From an uncultured Peptococcaceae bacterium (GTDB taxonomy: Bacteria > Bacillota > Peptococcia > Peptococcales > Peptococcaceae), in contig CAUDRX010000049.1 in the NCBI GenBank assembly GCA_958451915.1, positions 1-13,673 of the forward strand: a stretch of 13,673 nucleotides of DNA. Reading direction: 5' to 3'. The translations under genes were made by a program, and so were the position numbers. Below the pieces are notes generated by a model, which did not search any database, was not told the DNA's origin, and worked only from the letters and a program-made list of their open reading frames with translations. Shown in pieces: positions 7,035-12,882 of the stretch. The number at the start of each line of letters is the position of its first letter. Within the stretch, counting starts at the first letter, position 1.

Positions 7035-7472
7035 TCACAGCTTGCGGCTAAAATAGACATCTTTTTCCAGCTCCATAAAGCCATGTTTTTGATAAAAATG
7101 ATAAGCCGGCGCATCCCGCCGCGTGCGCAGACCGATCTCATCGATCCCCAGCGCCTGCGCCGCTTCCACTGCCATCTCAAGCAGAGCACCACCATGGCCC
7201 TGCCCCTGATAGGCACTGCCCACACAGACATCTTCCAGGATCCATTCCACACGATCATGCCAGTGTCGCACATGCCCCAACACCAGCGCCGCCAACTGCT
7301 CGCCGTCCGCCAGTGCAAAGCCCAGCATATTGCCGCCATCCAGCCCTTCCCTGGCATAGACCAGGGCCCGCTCCGGCAGCCACACTTCTGACCATGGCGG
7401 CGCCGCAAATGCATCCGCTACAAGCGCGGCCACGCGCGGCACATCAGCCATCGATAGCCGAACAAATTCCAT
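7035..7472 (-). CDS. GNAT-family N-acetyltransferase
   Basis: This 145-residue cytoplasmic protein should move an acetyl group from acetyl-CoA to an unknown amine. The core is complete: an N-terminal VRLSMADVPRVAALVADAF helix region, a beta-4 VEWILEDVCVG strand leading into the acetyl-CoA motif A YQGQGHGGALLEMAVEAA (the QxxGxG type), and a C-terminal APAYHFYQKHGFMELEKDVYF typical of the RimI-like fold. The ATG at 7472 is chosen because AGGGGG lies about 8 bp upstream; an upstream in-frame start would add 18 residues with no comparable site. A TACAAT (-10 like, 7503-7508) lies upstream without a good -35, and a 10-bp palindrome agcatatgct is at 7522-7531. Whether it also receives transcripts from the PadR1 unit, 111 bp upstream with no clear terminator, is open. 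Confidence 0.92.
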   Translation of the reverse strand: MEFVRLSMADVPRVAALVADAFAAPPWSEVWLPERALVYAREGLDGGNMLGFALADGEQLAALVLGHVRHWHDRVEWILEDVCVGSAYQGQGHGGALLEMAVEAAQALGIDEIGLRTRRDAPAYHFYQKHGFMELEKDVYFSRKL

Positions 7473-7583
7473 CTCTCTACCCCCTTGTTCTGTCAGGCCG
7501 CCATTGTAACACAGACCAGACAGCATATGCTATCAAATCAGACCGGCCGCAAGACCACCATTTCTCACAGCCGGGCATTCTCA

Positions 7584-8255
7584 TTATTTGCTGTTGTCCT
7601 CGCTCTCTGCATCGATGCGCCACTCCAGGAATTTATAGAGCCCATAGAGCACAGCTCCGAAAACGAGCGCCGCTGCGAGATGCACATCCAAAAGAAGCTG
7701 TGTCAGAAAAACGCTCAGAAGCACACTGACAAAGATCACCGCAAAGATGACAACATACAACAGCTTGTTGTTCATGTCAAAGGACCCTTTAGAGATCAAC
7801 TGAAAGAGCCCCATTGCACCCACCAGGATGACCACCCCTGCCAGGGCATCCCCCAGAGTCAGCGGCAGATACGGCAGCGTCGGCTCGCCTGCAAAGGAAC
7901 CTATGATACTGTTTGCCAGCCAGATCACCCACAGAGCGAGCATCGCCAAAAGCAAGTCGCGGATACTGGCCAGTACATGGTCGCCGCGTCTGAGCTTTGG
8001 CACTGCCGCGATCACTTCGTCGCAAAACGCCTGCTTATCGCTGCCGATCACTGCATCTGCATTGCGCCCGTCGATCTGCCCCTCAGCGAGCATCATGGCA
8101 ATATCCCGCCGCACCAGCTCCTGCTCGTACTCGCTGATCGGTGCTGAACGCAGATAGACCACGATGTCTGTCATGACACGCTGATTCTCTTCTGAAAGCA
8201 TTTTCTTTTCCCAGACATTGTTCTCACGCAAGAGCATTTTTGTTCGCCTGCTCAT
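7584..8255 (-). CDS. PadR-associated DUF1048/HAAS-like membrane protein
   Basis: This 223-residue protein has a soluble helical N-terminal domain (about 1-90) and about four membrane helices (about 98-207). The N-terminal part carries YLRSAPISEYEQELVRRDI, MLAEGQIDGRNADAVIG and DKQAFCDEVIAAVP, which resembles the DUF1048/HAAS group encoded next to PadR regulators. Such domains are thought to take part in membrane-linked signalling; the biochemical role is not known. AAGGAGG lies 8 bp before the ATG at 8255. The gene starts 13 bp after the stop of a clear paralog that is broken by a frameshift, and both follow a PadR gene in the same direction. This copy is intact and has a longer C-terminal membrane region than the other. 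The family call is by eye and moderately sure. Confidence 0.8.
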   Translation of the reverse strand: MSRRTKMLLRENNVWEKKMLSEENQRVMTDIVVYLRSAPISEYEQELVRRDIAMMLAEGQIDGRNADAVIGSDKQAFCDEVIAAVPKLRRGDHVLASIRDLLLAMLALWVIWLANSIIGSFAGEPTLPYLPLTLGDALAGVVILVGAMGLFQLISKGSFDMNNKLLYVVIFAVIFVSVLLSVFLTQLLLDVHLAAALVFGAVLYGLYKFLEWRIDAESEDNSK

Positions 8256-8268
8256 TTAGGGCACCTCC

Positions 8269-8905
8269 TTAATTTACCAGCTCTGCAAATACGCCCCAGA
8301 GAATACCTGACCCAACGATAATGGCCACAAATATTTCCTGTGGAATGACGATCCAGAATTCACCTATTGCCACTTGCACAATACCTACGACGATATTGAT
8401 CGCGATGATGACCAAAAGAGCAAGGATCGGCTTCCACCAGTTGGTCGCCCACACCCGCCTGTTGTTCCACCGCCATCCTGCTTCGATGACAAATGCCATC
8501 AGGAATGGTGAAATGAAGCTGGAAATGGTCTGATAGATCATGCCCTCGCTCGCGCCACGTGCCCATGGTACCGCCTGATACGTCAGAAAAGACGCTAACA
8601 TGAACCAGAAATTCCACAAAAAGAACGACCGCTCTCGCTGGTCCTGCCGGTGGGATCTCTGCCAGGGTCGCTTCACAAAAAGCCAGTGGGTCTTCTCCAA
8701 TAACAGCTTTACTCGATACACCGCGCAGCTGTCCGTCCAGGAGCATGGCGATGAGATCTCTATGGATCTGCTCATATTGATAATCGGTGATCGGCGCACC
8801 ATCGAAATAGTGCATGATCTCATCAAGTTCATACTGGTTTTTATATCTCAACTGTTGTCGCGCCTTTTTATTTTCCTTGCGCAGTTTTCGCGTCCGCATG
8901 CTCAT
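8269..8905 (-). pseudogene. Frameshifted DUF1048/HAAS-like membrane protein (paralog of the next gene)
   Basis: The ATG at 8905 has AGGAGGG 7 bp upstream. The first frame encodes a soluble domain matching the downstream paralog: MSMRTRKLRKEN against MSRRTKMLLREN, then APITDYQYEQIHRDLIAMLL, AVIGEDPLAFCEA and AEIP. After about 8656-8645 that frame loses sense. The frame one base further on gives RSFFLWNFWFMLASF, then ISPFLMAFVIEAGW, LALLVIIAINIVVGIVQVAI and IFVAIIVGSGILWGVFAELVN, clear membrane segments ending at a stop at 8269. The joined length is 637 bp, exactly one base more than a 211-codon gene plus stop, as expected for one extra base in the C/G-rich stretch ATCCCACCGG. It may be a real pseudogene, a sequencing error or a +1 programmed shift. 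The start overlaps the PadR gene by 38 bp. Confidence 0.8.
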
Positions 8906-9236
8906 TGGCTTTCCCTCCTTTATCATTCAAAAGCAGCTGCACCGCTGCAGCCATTTCCCCGAAGCTCTCGACAAACCGCGCCAGTTCTTCCCGCCCTGCC
9001 TCGGTGAGGTGATAGTATTTGCGTTTCGGCCCCTGGCTTGAAGCACGATAAACAGCCGCAAGACAGCCATTCTTCTCCAGACGCAGGAGCAGCGGATAGA
9101 TCGTGCCTTCAGTGATCGTCCCAAACCCGTAACGCTCCAGCTGCTGGCTGATCTCATAGCCATACGTTTCCTGCTGCGCGATGATGGCGAGCACACAGCC
9201 TTCGAGGACGCCTTTGAGCATTTGCGACGGAATCAT
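8868..9236 (-). CDS. PadR-family transcriptional regulator (PadR1)
   Basis: This 122-residue winged-helix repressor has the typical PadR layout: helix 1 LEGCVLAIIAQQETYGYEIS, the recognition region ITEGTIYPLLLRLEKNGCL, and the wing with KRKYYHLTEAGREELARF. A short C-terminal helix would form the dimer. GGAGGTGA lies just before the ATG at 9236. It is the first gene of a unit with two DUF1048/HAAS-like membrane proteins; the next gene starts inside its end. A good promoter and two copies of an 18-bp repeat lie directly upstream, so it very likely represses its own operon. The inducer is unknown; PadR proteins respond to phenolics, drugs or envelope cues in other systems. The last 20 residues are charged and not conserved in the family. 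Confidence 0.95.
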   Translation of the reverse strand: MIPSQMLKGVLEGCVLAIIAQQETYGYEISQQLERYGFGTITEGTIYPLLLRLEKNGCLAAVYRASSQGPKRKYYHLTEAGREELARFVESFGEMAAAVQLLLNDKGGKANEHADAKTAQGK

Positions 9237-9249
9237 AGGGTCACCTCCA

Positions 9250-9296
9250 AGCTATCTTGTAAAACAAAGTAGTTCTTTAGCTATATTGTAATACAA
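9250..9296 (-). promoter_or_regulatory. Tandem operators of the PadR1 operon
   Basis: Two 18-bp copies, 9250-9267 and 9279-9296, match at 16 of 18 positions and are spaced 29 bp apart. On the minus strand each contains a palindromic core, TTGTATTACAA in the upstream copy and TTGTTTTACAA in the downstream copy, followed by -ATAGCT. The upstream copy covers the -10 box; the other lies between the transcription start and the ribosome binding site. This is a classic repressor layout; binding by PadR1 is inferred from position. Confidence 0.75.
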
Positions 9297-9313
9297 GGCA
9301 GCAGCATCGTCAA
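9285..9313 (-). promoter_or_regulatory. Sigma-A promoter of the PadR1 operon
   Basis: On the minus strand TTGACG (9308-9313, 5/6) and TACAAT (9285-9290, 5/6) are separated by 17 bp. The -35 box is 2 bp from the T-run of the upstream terminator. The -10 box lies inside a putative PadR operator. Confidence 0.8.
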
Positions 9314-9315
9314 AC

Positions 9316-9355
9316 AAAAAAGCGCATGCCTATCCATACAGAATAAACATGCGCT
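9316..9355 (-). terminator. Terminator of the TetR-MATE operon
   Basis: An 8-bp stem (agcgcatg 9321-9328 with catgcgct 9348-9355) with a 19-base loop is followed on the minus strand by six T. It starts 16 bp after the MATE stop codon. Confidence 0.8.
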
Positions 9356-9370
9356 GAAGCTATGACCTTT

Positions 9371-10732
9371 TTACGCAAGCTGCTTTTCGCCTGGAAGCCG
9401 CCGCACAGTCCAGAGCATGGTGCAGTAGCTGGCAAGCCCACCAACGAAATTGGAGATCGGCTCAGCCAGAAAGACACCGGCCACACCCAATCCACCAACT
9501 TGCGGCAGGATGATCGTCAGTGGCACAACGATGATGACTTTGCGAAAAAGCGAAAAGAAGGTCGCCTGTTTGCTCTTGCCAAGGCCAACGAATGTGCTCT
9601 GCCCGACGGATTGAAAAGCCATGAAAAAGAAGCCGAAGAAGAAAATATGCATCATCGGCACGCCTTTTTCAAGCAGCTCAGGGTCCGAGTTAAATACATG
9701 CATGATCGGTTCTGGCAGCACGAAAACGATCGCCCAGCAAAGAAGCATATAGGTCACTGTCACCGGCGTGGTAAAATGGATGACCTCGCGAATGCGGCCG
9801 ATCTTGTGGGCGCCGTAGTTGTAGCCGATGACTGGCTGTGCCGCACCCGTAAATCCGTGCAGCGGCAGAGAGATGACATCGCGCACCGAATTGACGACGG
9901 TCATGATACCGATATAAATGTCGCCGCCGTAGATGCCAAGCATATTGTTCGCCGCCACCTGTACGACACCGTTGGTCGCCTGCATGACGAAGCCAGCCAC
10001 ACCAAGCTTCGTGATCTGCCCCACAGCCTTCCCGTTGAACCGCACCTGGCGCACGCGCAGCCGCGTCAGCGACTTGCGCCCGCAAAGAAAAGCCAGGACC
10101 CAGATCACCGATACCGCCTGACTGATCAACGTGGCAACTGCAGCGCCGGCAATGCCCATATCGAGGACAAAGATGAAGATCGGATCGAGGATGATATTGA
10201 TCACCGCACCAATGAGGATCGTAAACATCCCTGTGCGGCCAAATCCCTGGGCATTGATGAAACCATTCATCCCCGTCGCCAGCATGACCAGCGGCGTGCC
10301 AAGGAGATAGATGCGCAGGTATTCTGCGCTGTACGGATAGGTGACATCACTGGCGCCGAAGAGATAGAGGATCGGCTCCATAAAGAGATAGCCCGCAAGC
10401 ATCACAAGGAACGAAGTGATACAGAGCATGATAAAGGTGTTCTCCATATAACGGCGTTCTGCCGCCTCATCCTGCTTGCCGCGGGCGATCGAATAGAGCG
10501 CCATGCCGCCGGTACCAAAAAGGTTGGTGAAGGCCATGATGATCGTGATGATCGGAAAAGTCAGCCCCAGCCCAGTGAGCGCCATCGAGGAAGTGCCCGG
10601 CAGATGACCGATATAGATGCGGTCGACAAGATTATACGCCATCTGCACAAACTGCCCCAATGTCATAGGGATCGCCAGATCAATGACGTGGCGCGGGATG
10701 CTGCCGACAGAAAAATCATTCTGCGTGCTCAC
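9371..10732 (-). CDS. MATE-family efflux transporter
   Basis: This 453-residue protein is a cation-coupled multidrug/metabolite exporter with about 12 membrane helices in two halves. Its sequence fits the NorM/MepA/DinF group: IPMTLGQFVQMAYNLVDRIYIGHL in the first helix region, GTGGMALYSIARGKQDEA in the first half, INAQGFGRTGMFTILIGAVINIILDPIFIF at the middle, and VIGYNYGAHKIGRIREV in the second half. Length is normal for the family. The start is GTG at 10732, 17 bp inside the end of the TetR gene and preceded by GGGGAGGGGA. The overlap suggests translational coupling and control by the TetR regulator. A terminator follows at 9316-9355. The substrate cannot be predicted, but regulator plus exporter in one unit usually means induction by a toxic compound. 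Confidence 0.96.
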   Translation of the reverse strand: MSTQNDFSVGSIPRHVIDLAIPMTLGQFVQMAYNLVDRIYIGHLPGTSSMALTGLGLTFPIITIIMAFTNLFGTGGMALYSIARGKQDEAAERRYMENTFIMLCITSFLVMLAGYLFMEPILYLFGASDVTYPYSAEYLRIYLLGTPLVMLATGMNGFINAQGFGRTGMFTILIGAVINIILDPIFIFVLDMGIAGAAVATLISQAVSVIWVLAFLCGRKSLTRLRVRQVRFNGKAVGQITKLGVAGFVMQATNGVVQVAANNMLGIYGGDIYIGIMTVVNSVRDVISLPLHGFTGAAQPVIGYNYGAHKIGRIREVIHFTTPVTVTYMLLCWAIVFVLPEPIMHVFNSDPELLEKGVPMMHIFFFGFFFMAFQSVGQSTFVGLGKSKQATFFSLFRKVIIVVPLTIILPQVGGLGVAGVFLAEPISNFVGGLASYCTMLWTVRRLPGEKQLA

Positions 10733-11318
10733 AAGCGTCCCCTCCCCTCTGTCGCGCCGCCGCAGCTGTCAGTCCATCGAGATAGCTCTGTACTGCGATC
10801 TCAAACGACGACGTCGTGCCGATCACCGGTTTTGTGAAATAGCCTGCTTCCTCGAGCATCAGAAATCCATGGATGAGGCTGCGCAGCAGACGCTGCATCG
10901 CTGTCGCTGTCTCATCGCTGAGCCTGTAAACCGCCAAGGCCTCATAAAAAGGCGCCAGCAAAGCTTTAAAAGGCACGGCGATGGCCTCGCCTTCTTTTAA
11001 ACGCATGGCGATGATGGTCTTATAAAGCTCAGGGTTCTCTTTGCCATAACGATAATACGCTTCTGCCAGCGCCCGCACGGCAGCATCGCCTTCCTTGCCG
11101 CGGATCGCCGCTTCCAGCGTCTCCCTGAGCCGCTGCATCACTACCGAGGCCACTTCCGTATAAAGATCATCAATGTTAGCCACATGATTGTAGAGCGAAG
11201 CCGGTTTAACAGCCAGCCGCGCCGCCAGTTCCCGCATCGAGAACGCATCCAGTCCACGTTCAGCGATCATCTCGATCGCCGTCTGCACAACCCTTTGCCG
11301 GGTCAATCCCTTTTTCAT
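10716..11318 (-). CDS. TetR-family transcriptional regulator of the MATE operon
   Basis: This 200-residue repressor has the TetR N-terminal helix-turn-helix at about 5-50 (TRQRVVQTAIEMIAERGL, then FSMRELAARLAVKPASLYNHV). The C-terminal ligand domain contains AEAYYRYGKENPELYKTIIAM, like the WHG-type domain of TetR regulators. The ATG at 11318 is chosen because AAGGTGG lies 5 bp upstream; a GTG 9 bp further up lies inside that site. The gene overlaps the MATE gene by 17 bp. Two near-identical 17-bp palindromes lie in its promoter, so it should repress itself and the MATE exporter until a ligand, perhaps the exporter's substrate, binds. Confidence 0.96.
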   Translation of the reverse strand: MKKGLTRQRVVQTAIEMIAERGLDAFSMRELAARLAVKPASLYNHVANIDDLYTEVASVVMQRLRETLEAAIRGKEGDAAVRALAEAYYRYGKENPELYKTIIAMRLKEGEAIAVPFKALLAPFYEALAVYRLSDETATAMQRLLRSLIHGFLMLEEAGYFTKPVIGTTSSFEIAVQSYLDGLTAAAARQRGGDACEHAE

Positions 11319-11332
11319 AAACGCCACCTTCT

Positions 11333-11374
11333 AACTAACAATGTTAGTTTCATCATAAACGAACAGTGTTAGTT
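11333..11374 (-). promoter_or_regulatory. Two TetR operators overlapping the TetR-MATE promoter
   Basis: Operator 1, aactaacaatgttagtt (11333-11349), is a perfect palindrome with 8-bp arms and a one-base centre. Operator 2, aacgaacagtgttagtt (11358-11374), has one arm mismatch. Centres are 25 bp apart. Operator 2 fills exactly the 17-bp spacer between the -35 and -10 boxes; operator 1 lies between the -10 box and the ribosome binding site. A bound dimer would block RNA polymerase. Binding by the adjacent TetR protein is inferred from position and symmetry. Confidence 0.85.
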
Positions 11375-11380
11375 TGTCAA
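11352..11380 (-). promoter_or_regulatory. Sigma-A promoter of the TetR-MATE operon
   Basis: On the minus strand a perfect TTGACA (11375-11380) and TATGAT (11352-11357, 5/6) are separated by 17 bp. It is the strongest promoter match in the window. Confidence 0.9.
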
Positions 11381-11385
11381 CACGC

Positions 11386-11418
11386 AATAATAAAGAGCCT
11401 GTCCAGTGACAGGCTCTT
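11386..11418 (-). terminator. Terminator of the SnoaL/NTF2-like gene
   Basis: An 11-bp stem (aagagcctgtc 11393-11403 with gacaggctctt 11408-11418) with a 4-base loop is followed on the minus strand by the T-rich tract TTATTATTG. It lies 12 bp after the stop codon. Confidence 0.75.
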
Positions 11419-11430
11419 AACGCTATGCGC

Positions 11431-11820
11431 TCATGTATCCAGCAGACTTGTACCATAGGAGTTGTCAATGGCACAAAGCCACTGTCCCTCCACGTTTCGG
11501 TATACATAGGTGGCACGGCGCTCCATACTGTAGGCAGACGTCGCATGATTCGGCGCATCCAGCAACGTCTGCGACAACACCAAGATCGTATCGCCAGCTT
11601 CCAGCATCATCATCTTGCCCTGAGCAGGCACCAAACCATTTTGAAAATAGGCTGCAATCTTTACAAACGCTTCTCTGATCGCCGCCTTGCCCTGCACCGT
11701 CACGCCTGGACGCACCACCAGGATGGCGTCTTCAGTATAAAACGCCATAAGATCGTCAAAGCGCTCCTCACGGATCGCCAGATCTGCCTGAGCGATCAGA
11801 TCTTTGATCGTTTCTTTCAT
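11431..11820 (-). CDS. SnoaL/NTF2-like (DUF4440-type) small protein
   Basis: This 129-residue cytoplasmic protein looks like the NTF2-like fold group (SnoaL, DUF4440): an N-terminal helix pair IKDLIAQADLAIREERFDDLMAFYTEDAILVVRPG, then GKAAIREAFVKIAAYF, and C-terminal beta strands ending RRATYVYRNVEGQWLCAIDNSYG. The cone-shaped fold usually binds a small hydrophobic ligand; members include isomerases, cyclases and simple binding proteins, so no reaction is assigned. The ATG at 11820 is chosen over a GTG one codon upstream because AGGAGGG lies 6 bp before it. The gene is divergent from the second PadR cassette and has its own candidate promoter (11847-11875) and terminator, so it is likely transcribed alone. 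Confidence 0.88.
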   Translation of the reverse strand: MKETIKDLIAQADLAIREERFDDLMAFYTEDAILVVRPGVTVQGKAAIREAFVKIAAYFQNGLVPAQGKMMMLEAGDTILVLSQTLLDAPNHATSAYSMERRATYVYRNVEGQWLCAIDNSYGTSLLDT

Positions 11821-11835
11821 CACTTTCCCTCCTTC

Positions 11836-11855
11836 TGATAATGATCATTTTATCA
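11836..11855. promoter_or_regulatory. Fur-box-like palindromic site
   Basis: The arms tgataa (11836-11841) and ttatca (11850-11855) flank tgatcatt, so the site has two GATAAT-like hexamers in tandem. It resembles a Fur-family box but is about one base short of the usual 19-bp form. It overlaps the candidate -10 of the SnoaL-like gene. Confidence 0.25.
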
Positions 11856-11875
11856 ACGTCAGCATGGATTTTCCA
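11847..11875 (-). promoter_or_regulatory. Candidate promoter for the SnoaL/NTF2-like gene
   Basis: On the minus strand TGGAAA (11870-11875, 4/6) and TAAAAT (11847-11852, 5/6) are separated by 17 bp. The transcription start would be about 20 bp before the ribosome binding site. Confidence 0.5.
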
Positions 11876-11876
11876 C

Positions 11877-11904
11877 TTGACTTTCCTGCCTGATATGGTA
11901 TCCT
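11877..11904 (+). promoter_or_regulatory. Candidate promoter for the PadR2-HAAS-DUF4097 operon
   Basis: TTGACT (11877-11882, 5/6) is followed after 16 bp by TATCCT (11899-11904, 4/6). The -10 box lies in a palindrome (11900-11915) that may bind PadR2. An AT-rich TATATA at 11919-11924 is an alternative -10. Confidence 0.45.
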
Positions 11905-11939
11905 ATGTGTAGGATTTCTATATATAAAAATTCTACACA
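11900..11939 (+). promoter_or_regulatory. Putative PadR2 operator region
   Basis: A perfect palindrome atcctatgtgtaggat (11900-11915; 6-bp arms, 4-base centre) overlaps a wider inverted repeat, tgtgtag (11906-11912) with ctacaca (11933-11939), around an AT-rich centre. Position between promoter and PadR2 start suggests autorepression. Confidence 0.5.
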
Positions 11940-11966
11940 TTGTTTTGATCACAGAAAGGAGGCGAT

Positions 11967-12293
11967 GTGGTGTACTATCCACTCCCATCCCCGATCATCG
12001 AATGCCTCATCCTCGCCATCGTGCGTGAACAGGATTCCTATGGCTACGAGATCAGCCAGACGATCAAGCTTGTCGCTTCGATCAAGGAATCGACCCTCTA
12101 CCCGATCCTCAAGAAACTTGAACAGAATGGCTATCTCGAAACCTATTCCCAGGCATTCAACAACCGCACACGCAAATACTACCATCTCACCGATGCCGGC
12201 CGCGCCCAGCTCGATTTTCTCACGAAAGAATGGCAGAACTACAGCGCCACCATCGCCGGCATCATCGAAGGGAGCATCCGTCATGAACAATGA
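11967..12293 (+). CDS. PadR-family transcriptional regulator (PadR2)
   Basis: This 108-residue winged-helix regulator has the family pattern SPIIECLILAIVREQDSYGYEIS, then the recognition region IKESTLYPILKKLEQNGYL, and the wing NRTRKYYHLTDAGRAQL. The start is one of two adjacent GTG codons (11967 or 11970): AAAGGAGG is 4 bp from the first and 7 bp from the second, so the second may be used. It ends 11 bp inside the HAAS gene, and DUF4097 follows, an arrangement common in Bacillota where PadR controls the two membrane-linked partners. It shares the family with PadR1 but the two DNA sites differ, so they should not cross-regulate strongly. The inducing signal is unknown. Confidence 0.94.
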   Translation: MVYYPLPSPIIECLILAIVREQDSYGYEISQTIKLVASIKESTLYPILKKLEQNGYLETYSQAFNNRTRKYYHLTDAGRAQLDFLTKEWQNYSATIAGIIEGSIRHEQ

Positions 12294-12879
12294 GACTTAC
12301 GAACGCGTCTACACCAGAGACGAATACCTCGCTGAGCTGCGCCGTTACTTGCGCAAGCTGCCGCCGGACGACTACGAGAGCGCAATGGAATACTTCAACG
12401 AGTATTTCGAAGAAGCCGGCCCGGAAAACGAAGCTCAGGCCATCCGCGACCTCGGCACGCCGAAGGAAGCCGCCTCAGAGATCCTGCAGAACCTCCTGCA
12501 CGAGGACGGCGCTCAGAAAAGTGACACTGCCCGCACGATAAAGATCGCTGCCATCGCCATGCTGCTCTCGCCGCTGGGCTGGCTGGGGCTCCTCTTCGGC
12601 GGCATCTTTCTCGTCGCCAGCGGCGCTTTGATCGTCGCCCTCGTTGCCGCAGCCTTTGCCGTTCTCGCCGCGCTCTTTTACAGCGGCGGTGCGCTGGTCA
12701 TCGCTGCCGGCGGCATGATGGGCCAGTCACTTGCTGCAGCAGCCGTCATCAGTGGCGGCGGCGTCCTTGCGATCGGGCTGGGGCTCCTCATCGTCACGAT
12801 CTGCCTCGCCCTCTGCCGCGCCATCGCCCATGGTGCCGCCAGTCTCTTCCACCGTCTCTCCCAGAAAGGACGTGTCTGA
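12283..12879 (+). CDS. HAAS-domain (DUF1700) membrane protein
   Basis: This 198-residue protein starts at the ATG at 12283, with AAGGGAG 8 bp upstream, overlapping PadR2 by 11 bp. The N-terminal HAAS domain (about 8-72) shows RDEYLAELRRYLRKLPPDDY, MEYFNEYFEEAG and AIRDLGTPKEAASEIL, the typical helical repeat of DUF1700. From about residue 83 to 190 lie four hydrophobic Gly/Ala-rich membrane helices, followed by a short basic tail (HRLSQKGRV). HAAS proteins are thought to link PadR regulators to membrane events; no enzyme activity is known. In this frame the open reading frame extends upstream across PadR2, but the extension has no ribosome binding site and runs antiparallel in sense to PadR2's conserved frame. 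The DUF4097 gene starts 3 bp after its stop. Confidence 0.92.
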   Translation: MNNETYERVYTRDEYLAELRRYLRKLPPDDYESAMEYFNEYFEEAGPENEAQAIRDLGTPKEAASEILQNLLHEDGAQKSDTARTIKIAAIAMLLSPLGWLGLLFGGIFLVASGALIVALVAAAFAVLAALFYSGGALVIAAGGMMGQSLAAAAVISGGGVLAIGLGLLIVTICLALCRAIAHGAASLFHRLSQKGRV

Positions 12880-12882
12880 ACC

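Noticed and set aside
7522..7531. Palindrome agcatatgct upstream of the acetyltransferase gene
   Set aside because: A single 10-bp AT-centred palindrome is expected by chance; it is not placed with a good -35/-10 pair, so no operator is called.
7485..8147. Plus-strand open reading frame of 220 codons opposite the intact DUF1048/HAAS-like gene
   Set aside because: It is antisense to a gene with paralog support, rich in His, Gln and Cys, and has no start signal.
8360..8640. Continuation of the first frame after the frameshift in the broken paralog
   Set aside because: It loses membrane segments and resemblance to the paralog, while the other frame gains both, so it is out-of-frame read-through.
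9362..10837. Long plus-strand open reading frame of 491 codons opposite the MATE and TetR genes
   Set aside because: It is antisense to two clear genes, rich in His, Asp, Arg and Lys with no domain pattern, and its start has no ribosome binding site. It reflects GC-rich codon use on the other strand.
11905..12282. Upstream extension of the HAAS frame across PadR2
   Set aside because: The extension is low-complexity Ser/Arg/Pro-rich, overlaps PadR2's conserved frame and lacks a ribosome binding site; the ATG at 12283 has a good one.
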